Shown here: positions 1-7,343 of the stretch, one piece after another
How the letters are laid out: each line of letters begins with the position of its first letter
Numbering within the stretch: the stretch's first letter is position 1
Origin: Methanobacteriota archaeon
Lineage (GTDB): Archaea; Thermoplasmatota; Poseidoniia; Poseidoniales; Poseidoniaceae
Assembly: GCA_029979405.1 (NCBI GenBank)
Contig: JAPOHM010000061.1
Location: 1 to 7,920 of the forward strand
Direction of reading: 5' to 3'
Length of the DNA stretch: 7,920 nucleotides
Program-made: the position numbers and the translations under genes
Notes under the pieces: model-generated
The model's input: only the letters and a program-made list of their open reading frames with translations
What the model was told of the DNA's origin: nothing
Databases searched by the model: none

Positions 1-629
1 ATCCCGCACATTAGGCTGATTGTTAAGTCTAAATTTTCCTGAATCATTCCTTTATTAATCGCAAAATTTCCTCCATCATCTGGATAATAAATTACAGAGT
101 TTTCTGTGATTTCGCAAGATTCTAAATGATCATGTGTTACAGTTCCTGAGATAATTAGCTCTTGTGGGCCATCCAGCTCAATTATTGCATCAGTAACCAA
201 TACTGAATCTCCTTCATCGGGTACGTTTGTTGTGAAAGCAGTCTGCTGAATTAGTGGGTCATCATAACCTTCAATGTACAGTTTTGCAATTACTGACCAT
301 TCTCCAGGTTCATCTGGTGAAAAAATGATCTTTAGATTCGATTTATCGAAAAGAATAGAGGACTCTAAATTTCTTATTCCAGTTGGAGAAACAATATCGT
401 AAAGAATTGAGTAATCTGTTTCACTTGGAGAGATTAGGACACTTCCAGAAATTAATACAAATTCGCCAACTTCTGCATTCAGTGGGTAATCATCAAGTGT
501 AAAGTTCACAGATAGCTCTTCTGTTTTCTCAATGTCTTTTTCAATGTCGGCTTCTGGTTCTGATGACAAACAACCAGAAAGTAGCATTACGATGGTTAGA
601 AAAATCGCTTGATACTTCTGCCCCTTCAT
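1..629 (-). CDS. Predicted lipoprotein, unknown function (3' end beyond window)
   Basis: This reading frame starts with ATG at 629 and stays open for 209 codons to the left edge, so the C-terminus is missing. The N-terminus is a classic lipoprotein signal: a short basic start (MKGQKYQ), a hydrophobic stretch at about residues 8-17, and a lipobox LLSGC with the candidate lipidated cysteine at residue 20. It is followed by an acidic Ser/Glu-rich linker (about 21-40). The rest looks like an extracytoplasmic beta-rich domain, with alternating hydrophobic residues, GEFVLISGSV near 54-63 and PDEPGEWSV near 106-114, reminiscent of Ig-like or CARDB-type folds, but I cannot assign a family. Only 34 bases separate it from the upstream membrane-protein gene, so the two are probably co-transcribed. 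No clear Shine-Dalgarno sequence precedes the ATG. I am confident that it is coding and exported; its function is unknown. Confidence 0.82.
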   Translation of the reverse strand, partial: MKGQKYQAIFLTIVMLLSGCLSSEPEADIEKDIEKTEELSVNFTLDDYPLNAEVGEFVLISGSVLISPSETDYSILYDIVSPTGIRNLESSILFDKSNLKIIFSPDEPGEWSVIAKLYIEGYDDPLIQQTAFTTNVPDEGDSVLVTDAIIELDGPQELIISGTVTHDHLESCEITENSVIYYPDDGGNFAINKGMIQENLDLTISLMCG

Positions 630-663
630 AGTACTACACTATGCACCAAGCAAATGAAACCTT

Positions 664-1743
664 CTAGAATATATCTGATTCTGTGCGACCGTCTTGTATA
701 GTTAAATTTTGATTGCTTACGGTGGAATTAGTATGTTCGATAATAAGTGGTTGTACCCAAAGAAGTGGTCCACCAACTTCTCTTTCAAAAGTAATAATAC
801 ACTCCCAATGGATTCTCACTAAATCCCCATAAACGGTTCCTGGCCAATTTCCTTCTGGTGCTTCTAAATCAAAATGTCCATCGTTTTCAGTTATTGTTGC
901 TGAACCGCCATAGCTCATTATCCGCATAGGTCTCAAAAACATTCCACCTGGAACATCATGTCTCTCCATTGGGGCATCTTCGCCCATTCCCGTTCCATCA
1001 TCGAGACCTTTCTCCCAGTGGTGCGGCAATGGTGTTGTAAGGCCGGGTGGTGGTTGTCCATTTGGGTCCAATTTGAGAGCAGAAAATAGTCGATGTCTTG
1101 CTGGCGGTAATACTCCGACTCTCCAAGTAATTTTGATGTCTGTGCAACCTGATGGTATTTGGTCAAAACTTACATTTCCAGTTAATTTCGACTCATTATT
1201 TAGTGAATCAAATTTAAATTTAGGACTAATTGGTGCGTTTGAAAAGAACTCTTTTTGTTTTGTTAGGTCGCTTAAATTAGCTGCAATTCTCAAAATAATT
1301 GGTATAACTAGCAGTGGAACAACTACGACGGCTAATGCCGGATAATCTAATAATCCGAGTCGTATTTTCCCAGTTCCAAATGTTGGAATTCCCATTGAGG
1401 ACTGGATTGGGGCAGTAAATAGATAGAACAATGCCGTCATAAGAATGATCACTGATATATTGATGAATTTTCTAGCCTTAGCGTGAATTGGATTTGGCAA
1501 AATGTACCAACCCTTTCTCTGTTTTTCAATAGCGGTAGGAATATCTCCATGATATTTTGAATCAAATTCATATTTCCCTTCAATGATTCTTTCAACCAAC
1601 CAAGAATCTTCACTTCCTAACTTGAAAGCAGGTACGACAGGCCCATCAATTTCGAATGAATTTTCTGCTATAGGTATCGCTTCGGGGTTTAGTTTTGATG
1701 ATTCGAATGGCGGATAACGAATTCTATGTGTAATTCGAACCAT
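664..1743 (-). CDS. Two-helix membrane protein, unknown function
   Basis: I do not recognise a family. From ATG at 1743 the protein has 359 residues. The N-terminal ~90 residues are soluble and polar. Two hydrophobic segments follow at about 94-112 (INISVIILMTALFYLFTAP) and 129-152 (LGLLDYPALAVVVVPLLVIP). A soluble C-terminal domain of ~200 residues comes next, with beta-type patterning (NVSFDQIP, DIKITWRV, LVRIHWECIITF) and a Pro/Gly/His-rich middle. Basic residues before helix 1 (HAKARKF) and an Arg at the end of helix 2 suggest that both large domains are cytoplasmic, with a short external loop. A TTG at 1755 would add four residues and overlap the upstream stop. Neither start has a Shine-Dalgarno sequence, and I prefer the ATG. 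It lies between a geranylgeranyl-reductase-family gene and a lipoprotein gene, so an envelope role is plausible but unproven. Confidence 0.85.
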   Translation of the reverse strand: MVRITHRIRYPPFESSKLNPEAIPIAENSFEIDGPVVPAFKLGSEDSWLVERIIEGKYEFDSKYHGDIPTAIEKQRKGWYILPNPIHAKARKFINISVIILMTALFYLFTAPIQSSMGIPTFGTGKIRLGLLDYPALAVVVVPLLVIPIILRIAANLSDLTKQKEFFSNAPISPKFKFDSLNNESKLTGNVSFDQIPSGCTDIKITWRVGVLPPARHRLFSALKLDPNGQPPPGLTTPLPHHWEKGLDDGTGMGEDAPMERHDVPGGMFLRPMRIMSYGGSATITENDGHFDLEAPEGNWPGTVYGDLVRIHWECIITFEREVGGPLLWVQPLIIEHTNSTVSNQNLTIQDGRTESDIF

Positions 1744-1751
1744 GCTATCAC

Positions 1752-2951
1752 TCAAGCAAATAATATTCTGACGCCAGCCTTTAACGCTAACTTGCGGAAT
1801 TCGGGAACCTTCCTTAACAGTGCCAATCCCAACGGTACAGGATGCTCGATGTCACCGATTTCATTGATTAATTCTAGAATTTCAGGTCTGTTAAACATTC
1901 TGAAGTGGGAATCTAGTTCTTCATCATCTGGAATAGTAACTAATAGATCACGCAACGCCCTTGCTCTGTCGAGATCTTTTGAAAGTGATTTATACGGCTT
2001 GCAGACCTTGGCCAAGTGATTTTGCGATAATTTATCTTCTATAATGGATTTAGTTAACTTATCAATGATTGCTTCCACCTGTCTGAATCCCGGGCCGATA
2101 CCACCACCTGTTGTTGGTTTAGCCATTCCGGCTGCATCACCAATAACCATCACTCTATCCTTGAATGGTTTTTTTATGAGTCCACATGGCACAGGTCCAC
2201 AATACCTAGCAATTTCTTTTACTCCAGAGAATCTATCTTTCCACAATTCATGATTTATCAGAGATTCATAACATTGTTCAACGCTTCTTCCATCAAGCAA
2301 GTCTGCTTTGGACCAGATGCCAATTCTATGTGTGTCTTCTCCGGTTGGTATTACCCAGGAGAAAAACCCGGGTGCAATATCTGAACCAGTATACATTTCA
2401 AGCCAATTCGATTTTCCTTCTAACCCCTTTACATCGGCTTGAAAACCAATCATCATTTCCTTTGGCCTACCCATTTTGAATTTGCGCCTCGTCCATGAAT
2501 GAGCTCCGTCTGCTCCGATTAGTAGTTTACACGACAATTCTATTTTATCGCCTTCTTTGTCTATGGTTAAGATTACCTCATCGTCATTTATCTCAGCATC
2601 AATAGGTCGTGATTTAAGCCAAAGGTGTGATCCTGCCTCCATAGCCTGTCTAACTACACCCTGATCGAATTTTTTTCTGCAGACAACATGTGTCCTAACG
2701 GTTTTTTCATTTCCTACAGGAACTTGTATCCCAGAGGGTGAATGGATAAGGGCACCATTGATATTTTGTAAAATTGAATCTTCTAATTTTACTGCCTCCA
2801 TGGCAGGTGGATTGACAAGACCAGCACATTGGAATGGTCTGCCAATTTCAGCATGCTCTTCAAGCATTAACGTACTAATTCCACGTTTAGATAACTCAGT
2901 TGCTAATCGGCCACCAACGGGACCAGCACCGACAATAACAACTTGGTACAT
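1752..2951 (-). CDS. Geranylgeranyl reductase family FAD-dependent protein
   Basis: This is probably a flavoprotein that saturates double bonds in isoprenoid chains, such as the geranylgeranyl chains of archaeal membrane lipids or of quinones. It has 399 residues, typical for the family. An N-terminal Rossmann dinucleotide-binding motif (VVIVGAGPVGG, about 4-14) binds FAD and ends in an acidic strand (LMLEE). The family Cys-containing motif GRPFQCAGLV lies at 37-46, an RKKFD element at 92-96, and GADGAHSWTRR at 146-156. The segment FFSWVIP (196-202) matches the substrate-side YxWxFP-type motif. The second FAD motif, VIGDAAGMAKPTTGGGIGPG, is at 269-288. The ATG at 2951 is supported by a GGAG six bases upstream; a TTG one codon earlier is less likely. 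Its substrate cannot be told from sequence; the family also includes other FAD monooxygenase-like reductases. It follows the topoisomerase stop by 43 bases. Confidence 0.88.
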   Translation of the reverse strand: MYQVVIVGAGPVGGRLATELSKRGISTLMLEEHAEIGRPFQCAGLVNPPAMEAVKLEDSILQNINGALIHSPSGIQVPVGNEKTVRTHVVCRKKFDQGVVRQAMEAGSHLWLKSRPIDAEINDDEVILTIDKEGDKIELSCKLLIGADGAHSWTRRKFKMGRPKEMMIGFQADVKGLEGKSNWLEMYTGSDIAPGFFSWVIPTGEDTHRIGIWSKADLLDGRSVEQCYESLINHELWKDRFSGVKEIARYCGPVPCGLIKKPFKDRVMVIGDAAGMAKPTTGGGIGPGFRQVEAIIDKLTKSIIEDKLSQNHLAKVCKPYKSLSKDLDRARALRDLLVTIPDDEELDSHFRMFNRPEILELINEIGDIEHPVPLGLALLRKVPEFRKLALKAGVRILFA

Positions 2952-2957
2952 CAATAA

Positions 2958-2961
2958 CTCC
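2958..2961 (-). promoter_or_regulatory. Ribosome binding site of the reductase gene
   Basis: On the minus strand a GGAG is followed by six bases (TTATTG) and then ATG at 2951. This favours ATG over the TTG immediately upstream, which would sit inside the spacer. It is the clearest Shine-Dalgarno match on the minus strand here and suggests translation from an internal position of a longer transcript. Confidence 0.55.
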
Positions 2962-2994
2962 GTACACCATCACAAATGTCAAGGTTGTGTAGGA

Positions 2995-5745
2995 TTATTT
3001 CTTAGCGAATCGATATCCAATTGTTTCGTTACCTTTCACATACAAAATTGCTGTAAAGGGTTTACCTGATTTCTTTGAGGTAAAATCTTCAAATGGACCA
3101 ATCTTTTTGCTTTCGACTAAATCTTTAGCCTCTGCTCTGGTAATCTCTCTCTTACTCATTTCTCTCAGAATTGATATTTTGCATCCTTCAGAATTGGTTT
3201 CAGATTGATAATGAGTTGGTGTTTCTATGATACCTACATTGTGTTTTGGGCACATAGCGACAACGCCCTCAACGACATCAAATCTTTTCACATCGGCAGA
3301 CAACTCTCTCGGTGGAAATTCAAATTCAGTTCTAGTTTTACCAAGAACCAAATATGCTGAGAATGGTTTGTTTCTTTTCGATATAAAATCTTCAATAAGT
3401 TCTGATTTACCTTCTGTTAAGATCCGAAGAGCAGTATCTCTTGATATCTCTCTTTTACAAATTATTTTACCAATGCCACGGAACTTACAATCTTCACCAT
3501 CACATGAATAAAACGATTCACCAATTCGAATGTTTCCTTGCGAGCATGCCGGGCATTCACAAAGAATTTCATCATCATCATTTACAGATGAAGATGACCC
3601 TCCGCCAATTGACAACCCTGATGAGTTTATTGAGACATCAGTTTCATACGATTCCCCAGACATTGAGAAAAATCCGTGCAGATTTTTTATTTCTTTCTCC
3701 TTGAGTAACTTAGATACAGTTTCTCTGTCGAACCATCTGCCACTTGAATCCTTCCAAACTACAAAACTGCAACCAGAGTCTCTTCCAGCATTTTTCTCGC
3801 AAATATATGACATTACAGTTTCATTCATGTTACCTGAACATTCGGGACAAGACCCTACTGTGGGTTCATTCACGTAAAATTGGTTCCTATCATGATTTTT
3901 TATCGAGTTCACAAGTTCGGATGCGAGGTCTGAAATTGTTTTCATATATTCAGAACGGGTTACGTTACCGCGTTGAACTCCTGTAAGCTTTGATTCCATT
4001 TCACCGGTTAACTCAGCAGATGTAATCCATTCGACTGGAATTCTTCTCAACATATCAATCAATCTTATACCATGAGGATTAGCCCTAATCGAACCTCCTC
4101 TTCCTCTGGAAATAAATTCTCTCGAGATTAATTTCTCAATGGTCTCAGCTCGTGTAGCGGGTGTCCCCAATCCTTTGTCCTTCATGGCAGCAGAAAGTTC
4201 GTCATCATCGATTTCTTTTCCAGCATTTTCCATGAGGCGAAGCAATCCAGCTTCTTTCAATCTACCAACTGGTTTGGTTTGTTCTTCTTTAAATTCAAAT
4301 TCGACTAAGGATGCATCACCTGGATTATTAGTAAGATTCCCCCAGCCATCTGGATATCTCTGATTTTTTGGACGTACTGCCCTCCAACCCTCATGTTTGA
4401 TGTTGCGTGCTTCTTTGATGAATTGGTGACCAGATTTTGTCACAGTCCTTTTTTGAACAGTCCACAATGCTTCTGGATGGAATGATGCCAAAAATTGTCT
4501 TGAAATCAGATCATATAATTTAGAAGCATCAGCATTTAGGCTACCATCGGGTAATTTGCCAGTTGGTATAATCGCAAAGTGGTCTGAAACCTTTGAATCA
4601 TCAAAATTTCTTTTTGTATTCTTCAATCCATTTTGAACAAGATAATTTGAGTGCGGTTCAAAACTTTCTTGAGCTCCTAATTGCCTGATTGTTTTAGATA
4701 TTGTCTCAACCATATCTTCCGGTAAATGTCTAGAGTCTGTTCTAGGATAGGTTGTAAGTTTGTGAGTATCATACAATTCCTGTGCTACAGAAAGTGTTCG
4801 TCTTGCCGACCATGACCACAGGTTATTTGCTTCTCTCTGTAAGCTCGTCAAATCGAAATTTAGCGGAGGCTTCTCCGCACTCTCTCTTTCTGTTTGGTCT
4901 ACGATAAAACCGTCATTATTGGCCAATAATTTCTCGATTTCTTCCTTTTCAGATAAATCAGTAATTCTGTGTGCCTTGTGTTCAGGCCTTTCGGGGTCAT
5001 CTTTGTGGTTTATTCTTTCCCATCTTGCTGTCCATAGCGCTTCAGGAGATTGGAATTCTGCTTCCAAACTCCAAAATGGTTCTGGATTGTGTGATAGAAT
5101 TTTCAACTCATGGTCGACTATCATTGCAAGGGTTGCAGTTTGTACTCTTCCCAAGGATAATGATTTCCTGTCTCTTCTTCCGACACGCAAGAGGGTTGAA
5201 GCAACTCTTGAACCATTCATTCCAATTATCCAATCTGCTTCTGCTCGGGATTCTGCAGCGTCGCGCAGATCATTATAATCAGATGCGTCTTTTCTATTAT
5301 CCCAAGCGTTCATGATTGCATCTTTTGTCATTGACTGTAACCACATCCGTGAGGATGATGCTTTTATGTTTGCAAACTGTACGATTCTTCTGAATATCAG
5401 TTCTCCCTCTCTTGCAGCATCACAAGCATTCACGACTTCTGTACACTGTTTGTTAGTAATTAGTTTCTTAATTGCGGTAAGTTGCTTTTTGTTTGAACCT
5501 CTTCCACCTATTGGCTTAAGTTGAAAATCTGATGGAATAAACGGTAATTTGTCCAAACTCTTATGCCAATTTTTGAATGAATCATCGTACTCTTCCGGCG
5601 TCTTTAATTCGAGTAAATGTCCTACAGCCCATGTCACAATTATGTCATCAGATTCCCAATGAGTTTCTAATTTTTTAGTCACGCTTAGTGTGGTTGCAAT
5701 ATCAGCGGCAACACTTGGCTTTTCGGCGATGATTACCACTGGCAT
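2995..5745 (-). CDS. topB: Type IA DNA topoisomerase, topo III group
   Basis: This enzyme cuts one DNA strand through a tyrosyl 5'-phosphate link to relax or decatenate DNA. It has 916 residues. The Toprim domain (about 1-145) opens with VVIIAEKPSVA, a topo III-type start with the catalytic Glu at 8, and contains ACDAAREGELIFR at 107-119. The central gate carries SLSLGRVQTATL (195-206) and the active-site motif TTYPRTDSRHL, with the nucleophile Tyr at 333. GLGTPATRAETIEKL at 525-539 is the conserved C-terminal core motif. The tail has cysteine clusters typical of zinc ribbons (CPEC at 633, C649, C659; CECPAC at 729, C748, C753) and two repeats resembling the Toprim C-terminal repeat (about 764-811 and 863-914, each with KREI and a GKPF/NKPF-like core). 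A Ser/Gly/Asp-rich linker lies at about 700-727. The architecture resembles bacterial TopB. In the Toprim DxD motif the second Asp is Ala (DAA). No Shine-Dalgarno sequence precedes the ATG. Confidence 0.95.
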   Translation of the reverse strand: MPVVIIAEKPSVAADIATTLSVTKKLETHWESDDIIVTWAVGHLLELKTPEEYDDSFKNWHKSLDKLPFIPSDFQLKPIGGRGSNKKQLTAIKKLITNKQCTEVVNACDAAREGELIFRRIVQFANIKASSSRMWLQSMTKDAIMNAWDNRKDASDYNDLRDAAESRAEADWIIGMNGSRVASTLLRVGRRDRKSLSLGRVQTATLAMIVDHELKILSHNPEPFWSLEAEFQSPEALWTARWERINHKDDPERPEHKAHRITDLSEKEEIEKLLANNDGFIVDQTERESAEKPPLNFDLTSLQREANNLWSWSARRTLSVAQELYDTHKLTTYPRTDSRHLPEDMVETISKTIRQLGAQESFEPHSNYLVQNGLKNTKRNFDDSKVSDHFAIIPTGKLPDGSLNADASKLYDLISRQFLASFHPEALWTVQKRTVTKSGHQFIKEARNIKHEGWRAVRPKNQRYPDGWGNLTNNPGDASLVEFEFKEEQTKPVGRLKEAGLLRLMENAGKEIDDDELSAAMKDKGLGTPATRAETIEKLISREFISRGRGGSIRANPHGIRLIDMLRRIPVEWITSAELTGEMESKLTGVQRGNVTRSEYMKTISDLASELVNSIKNHDRNQFYVNEPTVGSCPECSGNMNETVMSYICEKNAGRDSGCSFVVWKDSSGRWFDRETVSKLLKEKEIKNLHGFFSMSGESYETDVSINSSGLSIGGGSSSSVNDDDEILCECPACSQGNIRIGESFYSCDGEDCKFRGIGKIICKREISRDTALRILTEGKSELIEDFISKRNKPFSAYLVLGKTRTEFEFPPRELSADVKRFDVVEGVVAMCPKHNVGIIETPTHYQSETNSEGCKISILREMSKREITRAEAKDLVESKKIGPFEDFTSKKSGKPFTAILYVKGNETIGYRFAKK

Positions 5746-5800
5746 GAATCAAGGGGGGAAAATCGGCGATACTTGAAGTCTCGTTTTGTATGGATTTTAC

Positions 5801-5819
5801 ACAGTTACTATGTAACTGT
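5801..5819. promoter_or_regulatory. Perfect palindrome upstream of the topoisomerase gene
   Basis: ACAGTTAC and GTAACTGT form an exact 8-base inverted repeat around a 3-base centre (TAT). It lies 56 bases upstream of the topoisomerase start and 14 bases after the stop of the 128-residue gene. An operator for a dimeric regulator is one reading; an RNA hairpin at the 3' end of the upstream transcript is the other. Between it and the ATG the minus strand reads GTAAAATCCATACAAAACG (5782-5800), which may hold a weak TATA element. The repeat itself is certain; its role is not. Confidence 0.5.
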
Positions 5820-5827
5820 AAAAAAAA
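5820..5827 (-). terminator. T8 tract, probable terminator of the 128-residue gene
   Basis: On the minus strand eight consecutive T residues begin five bases after the TGA of the 128-residue gene. Archaeal RNA polymerase commonly terminates at oligo-T tracts without needing a hairpin in front. The palindrome follows directly after the tract, which is the wrong order for a bacterial-type intrinsic terminator on this strand. The position at a gene boundary supports the call. Confidence 0.5.
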
Positions 5828-5832
5828 CGCTC

Positions 5833-6219
5833 TCAATTTTCGGCCATTTCTTCTCTCCGGAGAGCCTCATTCCATTCACCCTCAGAACCGGGGCCACCAC
5901 ACCCTATGCAACCGGGATATCCTGCCTCCAACAATTCAACAACTTGAGTTTTGAAATCAATCCAAGTTGCCTTTGGTACCCAACACACATGATTACGTGG
6001 CTCTTTTTCACCCATGTCAAAATATTCACCACCACTGAGTTCACCAATTGTGACCGTCGGTAATGACAATTTTTCTGGAATGTGGTCAGAAATTAATTGA
6101 ATTAAATCCCATGCTTCATCCTGAAATTTGGCCGGAACTGATAATGCACATCCATCTTCTCTTAGGAATCTTCTAGCCGCTTCTCTTAGAGATGGCCAAC
6201 GTGGGTCACTGATTAGCAC
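5833..6219 (-). CDS. Hypothetical protein with a CxxC motif
   Basis: I do not recognise this 128-residue protein. It is soluble, acidic at its C-terminus, and has no signal peptide or membrane segment. The N-terminal ~50 residues look helical (SLREAARRFLRED, AWDLIQLISDHI). The middle contains TVTIGELSGGEYFDMGEKE, and then NHVCWVPKATWIDF. The C-terminal part has GYPGCIGCGGPGSEGEWNEAL with a CxxC at 104-107; with Cys79 and His77 this could hold a metal. The start must be GTG at 6219, because an in-frame TAA lies two codons upstream and the next Met is near residue 69. No Shine-Dalgarno sequence is visible, so the mRNA may be leaderless. It is divergent from pyrD. The compact composition and codon pattern support a real gene, although the function is unknown. 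Confidence 0.75.
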   Translation of the reverse strand: MLISDPRWPSLREAARRFLREDGCALSVPAKFQDEAWDLIQLISDHIPEKLSLPTVTIGELSGGEYFDMGEKEPRNHVCWVPKATWIDFKTQVVELLEAGYPGCIGCGGPGSEGEWNEALRREEMAEN

Positions 6220-6227
6220 TAATTAGC
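6218..6227 (+). promoter_or_regulatory. Possible TATA element of pyrD in the divergent intergenic region
   Basis: The AT-rich ACTAATTAGC contains the palindrome CTAATTAG and overlaps the GTG start of the divergent 128-residue gene. It lies about 25-30 bases before the TTG at 6245 and about 50 before the ATG at 6275, so initiation near 6245-6250 would be consistent with an archaeal TATA box. This rests on position and composition only. Confidence 0.25.
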
Positions 6228-6274
6228 CCAACCGAACACAAGATTTGAAGAATACGGCTTCCCGACATCGAATT

Positions 6275-7339
6275 ATGGGAGTGGGATACAAGTTATTGGC
6301 CCGTCCCTTAATCGCTATACAAGATAGCGAAAAAGCACATCAGAGGTCTCTGTTAGCTCTTAGATTTGTTTCGTGGTCATTCATTGGTCGAATGTTGCTA
6401 AGAATTCTGTATAAACCAAAAAACATACCATCGAACAAATTCGGACTGAATTTTTCAAATCCTCTGGGATTAGCAGCTGGAATGGATAAGAGAGCGGAGG
6501 CTATGAAAGGATGGGAAAATATCGGTTTTGGGTTTATTGAAATCGGTGGCATAACTGAATTAAAACAACTTGGAAATCCTAAGCCTCGTATGTTCAGAGA
6601 TAGTAAAACTCAATCCCTTATCAATCGTATGGGATTCAATAATATTGGGTGTGAGGAAATGGCAAACCACCTAAAAAATACTTACATTCCAAACATACCA
6701 TTATTTTTGAACGTTGGAAAATCAAAAGATACCAAACTGGAAGATGCTCACCTTGATTATGCTAAAACCGTAGTGAGTTGTTCACAACAGGTTGACGGAT
6801 TCGTGATCAACGTATCCTCACCCAATACGCCTAATCTACGTGAGTTACAAAAAGATGATGACTTATCAAGAATCATCAACGAAGTGAAAAAACATTCTGA
6901 GGATAAACCAGTCTTAGTAAAGATAGCTCCTGACCTTGACGACATGCAGATTAAATCCATTGTTGATACAGCACGTAGTTTAGGTTGTGCTGGAATAGTG
7001 GCAACCAACACTACAATTTCGCGTCCTAACAGTGGACGGATTATGGACGAATCCGGCGGTCTCTCGGGAAAACCTCTCAAAAATAGGTCAACCGAAGTAA
7101 TACGATTAATTGCAGATCATACCGACGGTTCTTGGCCAATTATCGGAGTTGGTGGTATCTCCAATTGTGATGACGCCTATGAAAAAATCGTAAATGGTGC
7201 ACATCTAATTCAGCTCTATTCGTCTTTGGTCTTTGAAGGCCCCAGTGTGGTGAAAAACATAGTAAATGGCTTGGAAAGGAAAATGAAGTCAGATGGTATC
7301 AGTGATTTTTCTGAATTGATAGGCTATGCAAGAGGCTGA
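6275..7339 (+). CDS. pyrD: Dihydroorotate dehydrogenase, class 2 (quinone)
   Basis: This enzyme oxidises dihydroorotate to orotate with FMN, the fourth step of pyrimidine synthesis, and passes electrons to membrane quinone. Class 2 is indicated by the N-terminal extension (YKLLARPLIAIQDSEKAHQRSLLAL), which aligns with the membrane-associating helices of E. coli PyrD, and by a Ser catalytic base in NVSSPNTPNLR (179-189; catalytic Ser about 182). Other family motifs are NPLGLAAGMDK (62-72), FIEIGGIT (87-94), INRMGFNN (116-123), VGKSKDT (147-153), VKIAPDL (215-221), VATNTT (242-247), GGLSGKPL (261-268), and the FMN-phosphate region IIGVGGIS (289-296) with LYSSLVFEGP (314-323). From ATG at 6275 it has 354 residues; a TTG at 6245 would add ten. 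I prefer the ATG because the protein then starts where E. coli PyrD does. The ccmE-like gene follows directly. Confidence 0.95.
   Translation: MGVGYKLLARPLIAIQDSEKAHQRSLLALRFVSWSFIGRMLLRILYKPKNIPSNKFGLNFSNPLGLAAGMDKRAEAMKGWENIGFGFIEIGGITELKQLGNPKPRMFRDSKTQSLINRMGFNNIGCEEMANHLKNTYIPNIPLFLNVGKSKDTKLEDAHLDYAKTVVSCSQQVDGFVINVSSPNTPNLRELQKDDDLSRIINEVKKHSEDKPVLVKIAPDLDDMQIKSIVDTARSLGCAGIVATNTTISRPNSGRIMDESGGLSGKPLKNRSTEVIRLIADHTDGSWPIIGVGGISNCDDAYEKIVNGAHLIQLYSSLVFEGPSVVKNIVNGLERKMKSDGISDFSELIGYARG
7332..7335 (+). promoter_or_regulatory. Ribosome binding site of the ccmE-like gene
   Basis: GAGG lies within the last codons of pyrD, eight bases before ATG at 7344. This favours 7344 over the ATG at 7326, which lies further inside pyrD, and suggests coupled translation of the two genes. 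Confidence 0.4.
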
Positions 7340-7343
7340 AATT

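Noticed and set aside
933..1166. Second minus-strand frame within the membrane-protein gene
   Set aside because: It overlaps the larger frame on the same strand in a different phase and has no domain or ribosome site.
3227..3986. Several plus-strand open frames within the topoisomerase gene
   Set aside because: They lie antisense to a strongly supported protein and their translations (Ser/His-rich, no domains) look like shadows of its codons.
5413..5433. Possible inactivating substitution in the Toprim motif (DAA)
   Set aside because: Other topo III proteins have DAG at this place with the rest of the motif intact, and the frame is full length with all other motifs present.
4919..5524. Further plus-strand open frames over the Toprim and gate regions
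   Set aside because: They are antisense to conserved topoisomerase motifs and have no start context or family resemblance.
5801..5827. Hairpin plus A-tract as a bacterial-type intrinsic terminator for the plus strand
   Set aside because: On the plus strand the tract following the stem is A, not T, and no plus-strand gene ends there.
5773..6063. Plus-strand open frame spanning the palindrome and the 128-residue gene
   Set aside because: It runs through the palindrome and oligo-A tract and is antisense to a more protein-like frame; its sequence has no coding character.
6212..6227. Direct repeat of ATTAGC in the pyrD divergent region as a regulator site
   Set aside because: Two six-base copies ten bases apart in AT-rich sequence are expected by chance, and one copy lies in coding sequence.
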